This document shows positions 10,829 through 21,614 of a stretch of DNA of 64,000 nt, in pieces. Source of the DNA: Brienomyrus brachyistius (lineage: Eukaryota; Chordata; Actinopteri; Osteoglossiformes; Mormyridae); contig NC_064554.1 in assembly GCF_023856365.1 (NCBI RefSeq), forward strand, positions 434,001-498,000, written 5' to 3'. The translations under genes were made by a program, and so were the position numbers. The notes below the pieces were generated by a model, which made no database searches, was not told the origin of the DNA, and saw nothing but the letters and a program-made list of their open reading frames with translations. The number at the start of each line of letters is the position of its first letter. The stretch's first letter is position 1.

Positions 10829-11209
10829 TGTTGTAACTTTATTGCTGTTAAATGGATTTATTGTTATGCATACTTGATTGACTGACAGTTATACAATTAT
10901 ATTTCATTGATTTGTAAGAAATACAGTTATTGAGAGTATGTTTAAGTCAGTGTATTATGTTGATGCTAGAAAACTGCATTTCCCATGATTCTTTGAGAAG
11001 ACGAAGAGCGGGATCTCAGCTCACGCAAAAAAAAGGGGTTTTTTTTTTGCTTCTGTTTTCGAATGGAAGGCTGGAGAGGCGAACTTTGAGAAGCCATTAA
11101 CTTTGTTGTAATTTGTGTTGTACACCAAATTTTGAAGTCTAACATAAAGACTCTTCATTTTCCATTATTGACGTCTTGTCCATTCTTGTTAAAAGGATTT
11201 GCTACGACA
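10829..11209 (+). repeat. BEL 3' LTR
   Basis: A 381-bp LTR preceded by the polypurine tract 'cgggggggagaa' and followed by the target duplication CATAG. The gag-pol stop (10797-10799) lies only 29 bp upstream. Confidence 0.93.
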
Positions 11210-11214
11210 CATAG

Positions 11215-11860
11215 TGATAAAATATACGCTAATAAAAGTGAATATTCATAGATTCAGGACTAACAAAGTAACATAAACAGAAACTCAGACTAACAAAAGG
11301 TGCAAATACATACTCAGTTGATTACATTGTGTTGATTACATTATAATGTTTACATTGTAAACATAATATCATGGATATTTGGCATACTTTTTAATAATAT
11401 TATAATACTTGTATTCTACGTTATATAGTGCTAAATAATATTCCATATATTTCCCCCACACACAATCCTGTCCATCCAGCCCAGGAGGGAGGGCAAAAAC
11501 TCTATCACCCAGGGAAATTCCACTCCCAGCCCGCCACAGGCGCGCCCCCCCCTTCGGGGTCCATGGCAGGCATGGCTCACAAACTACTAACACTGAGAAT
11601 CAACCAACAGCAGCACAGAGGGTACATCAGGAAGGGAGGGGAGGATCGCCATAAAATGACCTCCCATGAATATATTGCATGTATAGCAGGACTACAAAAT
11701 CTATTACAAACTCAATACAAAAACAGATATATCTAATACAAAGATAAGTAAAAGGTTAACTAATAACATTGCATACTACTATAACAGACAGTCTGTCATA
11801 ATCAGAAAATCCCAGATGTCGTGGGAGGCAGGCATGCTGCAGGTCTCCCGCCCGGAGTAT
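11215..11860. other. Unassigned DNA between BEL and ERV env
   Basis: About 650 bp, AT-rich up to 11450 and mixed after that. If the adjacent minus-strand retrovirus had a 3' LTR, it should lie here. I found no matching copy on the other side of the provirus, so no LTR is called. Confidence 0.45.
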
Positions 11861-12698
11861 TCACACACGGTACGGCCGAACTTCAGCTATGGGCAGGACT
11901 GCATCCAAGGTGTCTATGTCGCCATCCGTTTCCGTGTTGGTCCAGGAGGATGCCGCTCCAAGCGGTCCTCCCACCACTCTAGACATTGCAGCTATAGTCG
12001 CCTGCCAGGCCAGTGCTCTCCCCACTAGGGAGCGAACAAGAGGAACTACACAACAAAAGATTAGTAGCAGAGCAAAAATGAGCACAGCACCCACACAGAG
12101 TGCTTTCATAAGGGCTTGCTGCCAATTTCCCCACATATCATACCACCAGTCAAACAACCCATCATGTTGTCCTGCATTACTTGCCATCTCATCCTGTAAC
12201 CCCGGCAACTGTCTCATAGCCTCAGTAAAGGAACCATCCGGGGCTGTATTATTAAAAATAAACGTACAGCACTGATCCCCGAACAGCACACACACTCCCC
12301 CTTTTTCTGCCAGGAGCCAATCCAGGGCTATCCTGTTCTGCCAGGCCATCAGACTGGTGGCCTGAAGCTGCTCCCCCAGAGATGCGAGTGCCTCCTGAGT
12401 ATAGTTGGTAAACCTCTGCTGATTATAGTACAAATAATTTATCCATTCCACATTTTTGTTAATAGTAGGCCAAATCAATATCGATTCGAAACCAGCAGCT
12501 ATCACTTCTCACCTTATATTTCTCTGGAATGCCCCTTGGCTGGCCAATTGCATCTATATATACATTGGGATCATTCTCGTAATTTGCAACAAATCTGCGG
12601 GACCTAGACGGTCGTCTTCTAGAATATATATCCACCTTGCTGACTAACATTATCCTAGCGCAGAGGCCTCCCCAATTATAGGGAAGAGTAGGCCTCAA
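11861..12698 (-). pseudogene. ERV env transmembrane (TM) region
   Basis: Two overlapping minus frames carry the end of SU and the TM subunit. An RSRR furin-type site (about nt 12595-12610) marks the SU/TM cut. After it come the conserved NKNVEWINY block, an ectodomain helix region and the cysteine motif CVLFGDQCC (a C-x6-CC, typical of gamma-type envelopes). A hydrophobic membrane anchor rich in L/I/V/A (about nt 12000-12070) precedes a short cytoplasmic tail ending at 11861. TM residues are in frame for 214 codons, but the join to the cleavage-site frame near 12500 needs a frameshift, so the gene is broken. In life, TM would drive membrane fusion. Confidence 0.8.
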
Positions 12699-12797
12699 TC
12701 CGCCCTCCTTACCACACAGCCACTACACATCTGCCAGGGGCACACTCTGGTTTTCTAGCGCATCCAGCGGAACACGTGATAGTTCTCCGTTCTGTAA

Positions 12798-13677
12798 TCA
12801 GGGACCTTTCACATTCCAAACAGTTCCACATATTCCCCAGAAGATGCCTACCTCCTCTGGCCTATCATTTGTAAAACACTCATAAATAAGTCCCTTGAAA
12901 AAACTCAATTTGTTCGCCATAATATCTTGCTGTCCCCCTTTCCAGGGCTTAAACTGCCCACAATGCTTTTCCACCCTGTACGCATATTTAGAATTTCCCT
13001 GATATATCAGACACTGATATGGGCAGTATGGTATGCGCTCTGACTGGTTAGATATGGGTCTGCAGTCTTTCTCAGGGGCCTGCCCCTCCTGACACAGACT
13101 CTTCCAGAATCTTATAATCCTCTCCATTTCCCATTCTTCACACTGTTTATTAGTGTATGGGAATGGGACTACTCTAACTGAAGGGTCAGGACCTGCACAC
13201 AACACACAACCCTCCTGCCCTAATGAAGCGGCGGTATACTTAGCCAATTTATACCACCAATTTCCAAGCATACGTTTTGCTAACCCATCCAGGTCTACTT
13301 CATCCTGCGTATATTCTACAATTTGCTCACTCTCCTCACTCCCATATCTCCTCCCTATCTCTCCGCTTTCGCTCATTGTTATCTGAGAGGTTATTCAGCA
13401 TCAAAGGACAAGGCTGAGTCAGTGAAGTCAATTGTTCTGATCTCACCTGACCTGTGGTCCTGCTGTGCCCCCAGACCTGAAGGGCCTGATATATCATTAG
13501 CATCACCAATATCATCGCTGTCAGACCTACCAGAACCCACAGCTTCGTGTCCTGTCTGGAGTGGCTGGTCTGCTTGCGACGCTCCCTCTTGACCCTCAGT
13601 CTGCTCTGAACCTGAAACTGGCTCCTCTCCAAGCTGTGGAGCTCCTCTGGGAGCTCCATCAGGGCCATCTGAGTCAA
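12798..13677 (-). pseudogene. ERV env leader and surface (SU) region
   Basis: The 5' part of env lies in two minus frames. 13336-13677 encodes a basic stretch (VKRERRKQ) followed by one hydrophobic segment (about 25 residues, LWVLVGLTAMILVML), a long leader peptide with a signal anchor. 12798-13376 encodes a cysteine-rich SU segment of 192 codons ending in a stop. The start overlaps the end of pol (13391-13807) in another frame, the usual retroviral arrangement. The frames do not join and the SU frame stops before the TM cleavage site, so env is not intact. Receptor specificity cannot be read from the sequence. Confidence 0.65.
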
Positions 13678-14648
13678 GGGCAGCTACATCCTCTGTGTCG
13701 TTTTCAGTGACTATCTGCCTTTCGTGCAGTACTCTAGTGCAGTGGTTCAAATGATACCACGTGTTACTCCCTTCTACCTGTACTGCTGTTGCTGTGGCTC
13801 GTGTCACCTTGAAGGGTCCCTCTCGTCGGGGCTTGGTAGACTTTATCTCCTGGAAAGATGACTGGCTCCTTCTGGTCTGTGTCTTCTTTCTGTGCTTTCT
13901 CCCTTTCCTGTTTGGAAATAGCTTTGTGTATTTTGGTTAACGTCCTCATGTACAACTTTAATTCATCCCCCAGCTGATCTAGGCTGGGTCCCTTATACGG
14001 CCCCCTCCAAGTCGATCCAGGCATTGGTCTCCCTGTCAGCATTTCATGCGGAGACAAATGCGTCACCCTGTGCGCTTCCATCCGATACGCCATCAAGGCT
14101 GTTGGCAGTGCATCTACCCAGTTCATTTTCGTGGTGGCGCAAATCTTATTCAGCTTCTGCTTAAGTGTGCCATTCACTCTCTGCACCATGCCCTGCGACT
14201 GAGGGTGATACACACATCCCAACCTTTGTTTTATTCTCAGCTGTTGAACCACTAACTTAGTAACTTTCCCCACAAATGCAGCTCCATTATCAGAGCTGAT
14301 TTCAGTTGGTATCCCAAACCTCGGAATCACCTCTCTGATCAGGAATTTCACCACTGTCATCGCCCCCATGTCCTTGGACGGTATTGCCTCCACCCATCTG
14401 CTGAACCTGTCCACAATCACAAGCATATATCGCTTTCCATATGCTGTTTTTCCCATGTCCACATAGTTCATCACCAAGTGTCTGAACAGTCCCTCCGGCA
14501 CTGGAATGTGCCCTACTGGGGCTGTGATTGCTTTGCGTACATTGTTCTTAATGCACACCTCACATTCTGACAACCTTGTATCCACCATTGCTTGCAGCTG
14601 TGGTGCCCAGAAACCTTGCGGTGTAAAAACACCTCCCCCCTTGTTCAA
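13391..14648 (-). pseudogene. ERV integrase, active-site mutant
   Basis: The frame 13764-14648 carries the integrase catalytic core, and 13391-13807 carries its C-terminal domain (block WYHLNHCTRV) in a shifted frame. The zinc-finger remnant has C-x2-C (CEVCIKN). The first two catalytic aspartates are in MNYVDMGKT and SSDNGAAF. The third acidic residue should sit in the SQGxVERxN block, but the codon at 14181-14183 reads Gln (VQR), which removes the DDE glutamate. With the frameshift around 13807-13840 this integrase is dead. Integrase normally inserts viral DNA into the host chromosome. Confidence 0.85.
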
Positions 14649-15856
14649 TGGTCAAGACCATGCGCATCCGTTATCAAAATGTTCACCAAAGACAGAGGTG
14701 CGGCCAAAAGCCCCTCATGGTTGCTATACAGACCATTAGCATCCTTAGAGGCCCCCCTTTTTAGCCACACTGAGGCCTCATAGGGGCCCGCACGCTCCTG
14801 CAGGGCCACCAGATCAGAAACAGTAAGGTCCAGCTCTATAGTCACCATAGGCAAAAGATGAGCAGTCCTGACCTGCGCAGCCGCCCTGGCTGCCGCATCA
14901 GAGGCCGCATTGCCTTGAATAACAAAATCACGACCTTTGCGGTGGGCATGACACTAAACAATAGCCAAACGCTTGGGATGCATCATTGCGTGTAGCAACT
15001 CCAAAATCTGATTATAATGCTGAATGGGGGAGCCGTCAATTTTGCAAAACCCCCTTTGCTTCCAGACTGCTCCAAACAGATGGCATACATCATGTGCGTA
15101 TGCAGAGTCTGTGTAGATTGTAACCGTCTTATGTTGTCCTCGCCAGCACGCTGCAGTCAAAGCCTTTATCTCCACTAATTGAGCGGAACAGGGTTGTGCC
15201 ACTGGCTCTGAAACGAGAGTGTGAAAATCATCACCCTGAGGCTGAACTACAGCAAACCCAGCCTTCAAGGCATCCCCATCTCTCCAACATGAGCCATCCA
15301 CAAACAAAACCATCTCGCTATTTTCAGTGGGAGAGCTCTCCAGGTCTGGTCTCAGTTTAATGTAAACCAAAGACTCTGCCACACACTCATGTGGCTGCCC
15401 CTCATCCTCCAGGGGAATGCTGTCTGCAGGGTTCACTGTAGTGCAGCGCTTTATTGTCACATCCGGGTAAGAGAGAAATGCAAAGTACGCTAGCTGCCTT
15501 GCTGGGATCAACACAAATTTGCCTTTGTCAATAAGGTCCACCACCTTATGTGAAGTATAAATTGTCACTGGATAACCCATTGTGATGGCAGTGGCCTTTT
15601 CATAGCCTAAATAGGCAGCCACCACTGCCTGGAAACAGGGTGGGTATCCCTGAGCCACATTGTCCAGCTTCATACTATAGTATGCCAATGGCTGCTTCCG
15701 TCTGCCAGGACACAAGTCCTGAGTGAGCAGGGCTGTCCCAAAGCCGTCCTTCCTGTTCCCGACATACAGATAAAACGGCTTGGTGTAGACTGGGAGGCCC
15801 AGAGCAGGTGCATTCTGGTGCTTCTGCTTGATAGATTCAAATGCTACTGAGTTCAA
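14645..15856 (-). pseudogene. ERV RT connection and RNase H
   Basis: Minus-strand frames carry the tether/connection region (LAYYSMKLDNVAQGYPPC, a gamma-like block) and an RNase H domain with its acidic residues in VDGSCW, EIKAL and TDSAYA. A stop at 14954 breaks the domain. A second frame (14645-14854) continues with HTH-like sequence towards integrase. RNase H would remove RNA from the RNA-DNA hybrid during reverse transcription. Confidence 0.8.
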
Positions 15857-15934
15857 ATTAAGGGGGCCTTCAAATTAGTGTGGCCCTCCTCCTTTATCAG
15901 TGCCCACTACGGTGCCACCTTCACAGCACAGTCC

Positions 15935-16873
15935 TCAATCCAGTCCATGCTGAATCCTGTCGTCCCTAAAAAATGTCAGCATCTGTGACACAGTCATGGG
16001 TTTCGGAGCCTTAGTGATTCCCTTTAGCTGTTCTGCTGCTATAGCTTTCCTCCCGTGGCTGATCTCACGCCCCAAGTACGTAACCTGCTCTTGGTAGTAC
16101 TGCAACTTGGCCTTGGACACCTTATGGCCCCCTTTTGCCAAGACCTTCAGCAACTGCACTGAGTCCTGGTGGCAGTCTGCCAGCGTTTCCGCACACAACA
16201 ATAGATACTCCACATATTGTATCACTGTACTTTTTAAATTCAGTCTAAGTCTGCCTTAAGCACCTGATTAAAAACATGCAGCGAATGCTTAAATCCCTGT
16301 GGCATCCTCGTGTAGGTATACTGCTGACCCCTGTAGGTGAAAGCAAACAGAAACTGTGACTGTTCTGCAAGGGGCACACTGAAAAATGCTGAACACAAAT
16401 CCACAACTGTAAACCATTTTGCATTGGGGGGGCACATTTGTCAACAGGGTGTGTGGATTGGGAACTTCTGCTGTCTGATCCTCCACTACCTCATTTACTG
16501 CACACAAATCATGTACCAGCCTCCACTTTTCACCTCCTGCCTTTGGCACAGGGAAGAGGGGGGTGTTGCAGCAGCTAATGGTAGGCACCAACACCCCTGC
16601 ATCCAGTGATCCCTCTATCGTTTCCCTTATACCTTCCTCGGCCTCAGGTTTCAAGGGGTACTGGTTTTTCCAGGGTGGTGTGCACCCTGGCTTAAGATAA
16701 ATTTCCAGTGGGCTAGCTGAATTAACTAGGCCTACATCTGTATCATGAGCAGTCCACACCTCCTCAGGCACTTCTCTTTCCATTTCCTGCCAACATTCCT
16801 CTGTACTTTCTTTTGAATCACACAAAACTCCTATCATGCTCCACAGCCACGAATCTCTGTTGTCTAACTTCAA
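15935..16873 (-). pseudogene. ERV reverse transcriptase, active-site mutant
   Basis: Three minus frames together cover the RT fingers and palm. LVHDLCAVNEVV and FTVVDLCSAFFSVPL keep the first catalytic aspartate, and YTYTRMPQGFKHS is the template-grip block. The YVDD box reads YVEY (nt 16205-16216), so both catalytic aspartates are changed. Frame changes lie near 16430 and 16235. The codons upstream of 16873 contain stops. The enzyme is inactive. Confidence 0.85.
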
Positions 16874-17035
16874 ATCACCTACAACCTTTGCACTCTAATC
16901 CTTACAATCCTTAACATCTTCTCTCCTGCCGCTGCCTGCACACCTTCATGCACCGTCGGCACCCAAACCACCTGCTTTGCTCGCCGCATCATTTCTCCCA
17001 GATCCAGCATGGACTGATTAAAAGCCATCGCTATG

Positions 17036-17741
17036 AGAATATGTTCTTTATGGCCCAGTTCAAAATAATGTCAGCTGCAGAAATATGGAGCACATGTAAT
17101 TTATCTGTATTTTAGACGGCAGACGAGGGGCTGGGTGACGTCGTGGCTGGACGACTTGCAGTGTAGCTTGTTATCTGTGCATTCTGGGCAGCGTGCTAAC
17201 TTCTGATTACTTTTGGCATTTGGTTCGATGTTACGTCATTTCCAGGTGTGTCGGTGCCCAGTATGAAGCTAATCGCCGTAGGTATGAAAAGAAGACAGAA
17301 TAGCAAAAAAGTGAGAAAAAATTATACCTAGAAGACCACTAGAGGGAGCTCACACATTCTGTCGTACTTGATACAGTAACAACAGTGATGTATAGGAACA
17401 GAGTTAGAAGACAGTAATTTATATATAAAGAATGCAGTTTCATTAATCTAATTGGGTGGGCCCAACTGTCAATACCACCCAGACCTATCCATAGCTCCGC
17501 CTCTGCGTCAGTCCATCTACCAAACTGGACAGCAAATTTTCAACCGTTCTGTTTCAGTGGTTATATTTAAGGAATGTCACATTAGTAAATTCACACTTTA
17601 CATGAACATCTGAAATGGGCAGAGACAAAATCGGCAGTACAGGCAGACCGATGTCTTTGAAACTCCTTTTTCCTTCAGCACCCTCTTACTGCAAAACCTC
17701 AATCCAAAGTATTCTATGTTGTTCATCTCTGTGTAACTGTG
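17036..17741. other. No recognised gene
   Basis: About 700 bp of mixed composition with no coding frame or known repeat. A CCACTAGAGGGAGC sequence at 17337-17350 resembles a CTCF core with one mismatch. Confidence 0.4.
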
Positions 17742-17972
17742 GTCCATTAAAAGAGGTGATGCTGCCTGAACCACCAGCCAAGGCTGGGAGGAAAGGGAGG
17801 AACACTAGTAAAATGAAGGAAGAAAAGCAGCCCACCCTATCTCAAGGTCACGAATACAAAAGTCAGGGAGTGTTATGAAGAAGACACCACACTTAAGACC
17901 ATTGGTTTTATGCAGTGAATTACACCAGAGAGAGCTTTTGCATTTTACCTGTCTTACGTAACATTCCTCAGC
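17742..17972 (+). repeat. 230-bp repeat, inverted copy 29 kb away
   Basis: This block, from 'gatgctgcctgaaccacc' to 'gtaacattcctcag', is the reverse complement of 46968-47195 at roughly 95% identity. Homology ends sharply after 'ctcag' on one side. On the other side it runs into a SINE at the distant copy. There is no coding content. It is probably an interspersed non-autonomous element. Confidence 0.8.
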
Positions 17973-18030
17973 CTTCAGATTTTTCCACAGATTGCAGGAC
18001 ATAATTTAGGGTGCCAAACAAAACAGCGGA

Positions 18031-18195
18031 ACTGCAGTTGTCAGGTATCCCGGGTAGCGACGGGCAGGTAAGTGGGCAGGAGGCAGGGAAAGACAAGGCA
18101 GGCAGGTGGAATACAGGGAAAACTGGGGATTTATTAAGGGAAAGAAGGCTACAGGCAGGACAGATCAACGGTAGTAACATCCAACATCAATGACG
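18031..18195 (-). repeat. LTR-like fragment
   Basis: From 'tgtcaggtatcccggg' to 'acatcaatgacggacaa' this is a reverse copy of 24655-24840 (blocks 'gggatttatt', 'gtaacat' and 'caatgacggacaa'). The TGTCA end fits the terminus of an LTR. The rest of the element is absent. Confidence 0.5.
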
Positions 18196-18576
18196 GACAA
18201 ATTTGTTTAATTCATTTTAATCCAAAAGTATACAACAACTAAATAAATCAACATAAATAGAAACGAATAAAACCATTCTGACAGCTGCTAGTTTTTATTA
18301 TGTATCAGACTATTGCTTGCCTTCGGCATTCCTGGTGTAATTACCTGAATAAATGTTTGACAGGAAATCTAATGAGTTTCCTTTTCCTCAGAGACAAATA
18401 GCGCCGAGTTTGTGCCGTCAAGCTGCTTGTGTGACCAAATAAAGCTTCAGACATAACTTGTTATCTGTGAGTAAACCTTACCTCTAATCACTTCAGTATT
18501 AATAAAGGTTTATAAACAGGACTCTACGGCGATCTGTCACTTTGAATTCCAGTGGTTTTTATAAGGCAACCTATAT

Positions 18577-18837
18577 TGTCACACCCTGCCAGTCCTGTCC
18601 TCGTGTGTGCCACGGCCCCTCGTTAACCTCGTGTGGAATCCCCTTGTCATCAGCTGTTGTGAGTTGGTTTTCATTAGTTCTGTGTATTTAAGTCCACGTC
18701 AGAGTTTGTTTCACTAGTCCTGTCATTGCATTATTATGACTATTCTGTCCCGTATGCCTCTCTGTGTGCCCATTAAAACTCTTACCTTGTGCCTCTAATA
18801 AATACCCGCGGCTTCCTGTCTGTTACAAAGTTTTCGA
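18577..18837 (+). repeat. Probable solo LTR (Gypsy-like)
   Basis: A 261-bp unit starting TGTCACACC and ending TGTTACA, with AATAAA near its 3' end, as in fish Gypsy-type LTRs. It shares 'cctcgtgtgtgccacg' with 24525. No matching target duplication was found at the edges, so one end may be truncated. It abuts a CR1-like LINE fragment at 18838. Confidence 0.5.
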
Positions 18838-19275
18838 TCCAAGCTGCTACAGTTCCTAAAATCCGTGCAGCTTTGAGCTTAAGCAAGATCCATTTGTGGG
18901 GGACAACATCAAAGACCTCCTGGAAAGCGAAGTAGATGACATCATAGGCCTTTTTGTGATCAATTTCTCTTGTAGCTTCCTCAAAGAAATCAAACAGATT
19001 AGTCAAACAGGACCTTCCTCACCTGAATCCATGTTGGTTATCCCTCAGAATGTTACTTACCATTTTCACTTGGATTATAGCCTTCATTATTTTTTCCAGT
19101 TAAACTGATTGGCCTATAGTTTGCTGGATTACTTCGATCCCCTTTTTTGAATATGGGTGTTATATTAGCATGCTTCCAATCAGAAGGTACCACACCAGCA
19201 GATAAGGATTTCTGGAATAATAAAGTTAAAGGTCGGCTAATAATATTCCTCATCTCCTTTAAAACTGTAGGCAAG
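18838..19275 (-). pseudogene. CR1-like LINE reverse transcriptase fragment
   Basis: Minus-strand frames show RT blocks typical of CR1-group LINEs: [20 protein letters not shown] followed by NYRPISLT in 19053-19274. After a frame break comes FDFFEEATREIDHKKAYDVI, then VFDVVPHKWILLKLKA and WIENFVTDRK in 18782-19006. The palm motif AFDxVPH is altered to VFDVVPH. The YADD box is missing because the LTR-like unit cuts the element off at 18838. It is an inactive fragment. Confidence 0.75.
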
Positions 19276-19678
19276 ATGCCATCTATTTATTTTGAGCTTA
19301 GCTAGGCTTAGTACCACATCAGCCTCAGTTATACATATATTGATCATAGACGACATTTGTTGGTGAATGAGGGGTTCAGATATGACCTTTCCATCAGTGA
19401 AAATCCCCTGCAACTCTCACAAGAAAGTCTGAAAAAAGGGAAATGTCTCTTCTGTCTTTACAACCCACACTGGTTTCCAATTTTTGTGCATAGCTCAGCA
19501 AGAGTACTGCTGTATCCTGAAACAAGAGTTGTATACCATGCAGAAGATGGAGGAGAGAAGGGAGAGGGTCTTGGCAAAGGTTATTTGGGTGTTTTAGTAC
19601 GAGAGGGGGATATAGGGCTGTCGGAGGAACAAACAGGTACGCTTTGGTCTCTTCAGGAATATTAAAAGTATGAAATAT

Positions 19679-19797
19679 AAAGCGAGACAAAATCATGAAA
19701 TATTATAAGCAATAGTAAGTAGTCCCTTTAATGATTACAAAATTATGGAATATCAGACAAAATTACGAAATATCATAAGCATTGCTAAGTAGTCCTG
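19679..19797 (+). repeat. Two tandem copies of a 60-bp unit
   Basis: 'gacaaaatcatgaaatatta' followed by 'taagtagtcc' near 19685-19730 recurs as 'gacaaaattacgaaatatca' with 'taagtagtcc' at 19757-19795. It is an imperfect dimer. I know no family for it. Confidence 0.55.
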
Positions 19798-20762
19798 TCA
19801 TGAAGAGTGAAGACGACTGTTGGTGTCGGGAGTGGTGGGCGGCGAGTGCCACCTTGCGGACCGCGTAGGAACTGTAGTTTTGAGTTTTAGCACCCTGCTT
19901 GTTCAGTCCAAGAGCCGTACGTTTGTATTTGGTTAACGTTTGCTCCCTTAACTGTAATCCTTTATTATGTTTATGATTTAAGTTCTGCATTTTAAGTATG
20001 TTTAAATACCTTATTTATGAAGGATGGCATAACATTGCGTTCTTAGTGCAGTTAGCCCATGCTAAGTCGGCTGCAGAGCTATTGTGCTAACTCATTTAAA
20101 TATTGTTTAAATATAAAAGGCTGTTAATTTATCATTCCGGAACGAGATAATTGCTGTTATTTGGCGGTGTGTGATGTTTAATTTGGTTGTTGCAGAACCA
20201 CACGTATATCCCCACGAAAGCAAGTTGCTCTTGTTAATAAAGGCTGGTGGAACGACGGACTGATGCATTCTGACCGATGCACACTCAGGGCTCATAACGC
20301 CATAAGCAAGCAACATTAATAGGCGGCACCTCCTTCTTCACAAGTCCCTCTAATGATTAAAATGCATCAGCAGCTGCAAAGCTATTCACAATCGGACGTG
20401 CCATCATCACCCACCTTCACACACAGACTGGGGAGCCCCTTTCAGTCCAGGCAGGAGACCAACACTGAGTCCCGATAAGTGCCAGGCGATGCACGCTCCG
20501 GTTAGTACTGAGTTCTCCCCCTTCCTTTAGGCCACTTAAAAAAAAAATTGGTTCTCGTCCCCTCCCGACCCGCCGAAATGCCTCCGACCCGAATTTTTAA
20601 AAAAATTTTATTTCGTAAAAATCGCATGGAAAACGCCCAAGAATGACGAAATTTGAATTTCCCGTGCATTCCACATCGACGATTGTCGATTCGGAACCAC
20701 TCGGCGCAGATGCCGTTTTCCAGCCATTTTGTTTACACTTACTTTGAGTGGGGAAATTCTCG
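19798..20762. other. No recognised gene
   Basis: About 960 bp upstream of the TIR transposon. It holds short A/T runs around 20540-20610. No coding frame or known repeat was found. Confidence 0.4.
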
Positions 20763-20770
20763 GATGTTTT

Positions 20771-20922
20771 CAAGAGGGTCCAGCTGCAGAAGACTAGAGT
20801 GGAACTCCACAGGAAATATGTCAGCTCCACAGGAAACACGTGATCTTTAAGAACGTAAAGTGGGGCTAATCTTTACGCCGTAAAATGGAGCTCCACAGGA
20901 AACACGCGATCTACACTGTGTT
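20771..20922 (+). repeat. Left TIR with repeated subterminal motif
   Basis: A 152-bp inverted repeat that pairs with 24916-25069. The motif 'ctccacaggaaa' occurs three times, at about 20804, 20825 and 20890. Two of the copies are followed by 'cacgtgatct' or 'cacgcgatct'. Repeated subterminal motifs of this kind are usual transposase-binding sites. Confidence 0.8.
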
Positions 20923-21614
20923 TGTACCAAGAGAGAGTCTGGACTAAGTCTTCGAACCTGAAGTAAGTTAAGCGACGCGACAAACATATAAAAATAATAT
21001 CGTGTGCACACAATATTTGAGTCTAACGTTATGTTGCTTGACGAGCTGTTTTAGCACTTGTCATATAGAGCTGGCTTTCCATGAAAACGTTTAATGTTTA
21101 CTTTAAAAAAAATGTATTTTTGCTCGTTTTGCTGCAAAGTCTTATTAACCATCTGACAGTTACGTGTATTTAGTTAGAAGCCGTAGGCGCAGTAATCCTT
21201 ACACTTTGTATTGTGTTTTCTGATATTACAGTTGCCATTACATTAAAAGGAACATTGTTTTATAAACCAAATTGTAAACATGGATCCCCGTTTAAAAGCG
21301 GCTTTGCTTTTTCAAGGTATGTTGCATCCGATTTCATGCTCAGTGAGTTTGTTGATTTTTACTACATATTTTCGATAATCTTTATAACAAATTCTTTTAA
21401 TAATTTCACCAACATGACAAGTAGATAGTAATAAGCATTGTTTTTAATAAACATCGTTTGTTGATCTCTGTGGTTTGTCTCAGGTTTTCAGTTTATTTTA
21501 GAGGCTTTTAATATTTTACTTAGACCTTTTTCATATGCATGCTATCAGTATGGAATAAATTGCTTAAATATAATTTCATTCAGTTGATTTATACTAGTAT
21601 ATTTTTGCTTACAG

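Larger units (their letters stand above)
5063..11209 (+). mobile_element. Complete BEL/Pao LTR retrotransposon
   Basis: A 6.15-kb element bounded by LTRs that start TGTTG and end CGACA, flanked by the 5-bp duplication CATAG (5058-5062 and 11210-11214). The two LTRs differ by one substitution (A/G in 'agagcaggatctc') and one length change in an A/T run, so insertion was very recent. A primer-binding site follows the left LTR, a single gag-pol ORF fills the interior, and a purine tract (10818-10828) precedes the right LTR. There is no env. All parts needed for autonomous retrotransposition are present by inspection. Confidence 0.95.
11861..17035 (-). mobile_element. Endogenous retrovirus, broken pol-env
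   Basis: A minus-strand provirus reading RT, RNase H, integrase and env from right to left. The pol sequence and the CX6CC-type transmembrane subunit resemble gamma/epsilon-like fish retroviruses. Each gene is split across frames and two catalytic residues are changed (see the parts). No gag or clear protease is visible. A short open stretch near 16960-17035 could be a leftover of the pol start. Paired LTRs were not found, so both boundaries are approximate. The copy cannot be functional. Confidence 0.85.

Noticed and set aside
11215..17600. Expected LTR pair around the pol-env provirus
   Set aside because: A comparison by eye of 11215-11860 with 16880-17600 shows no shared LTR. A self-alignment would decide it.
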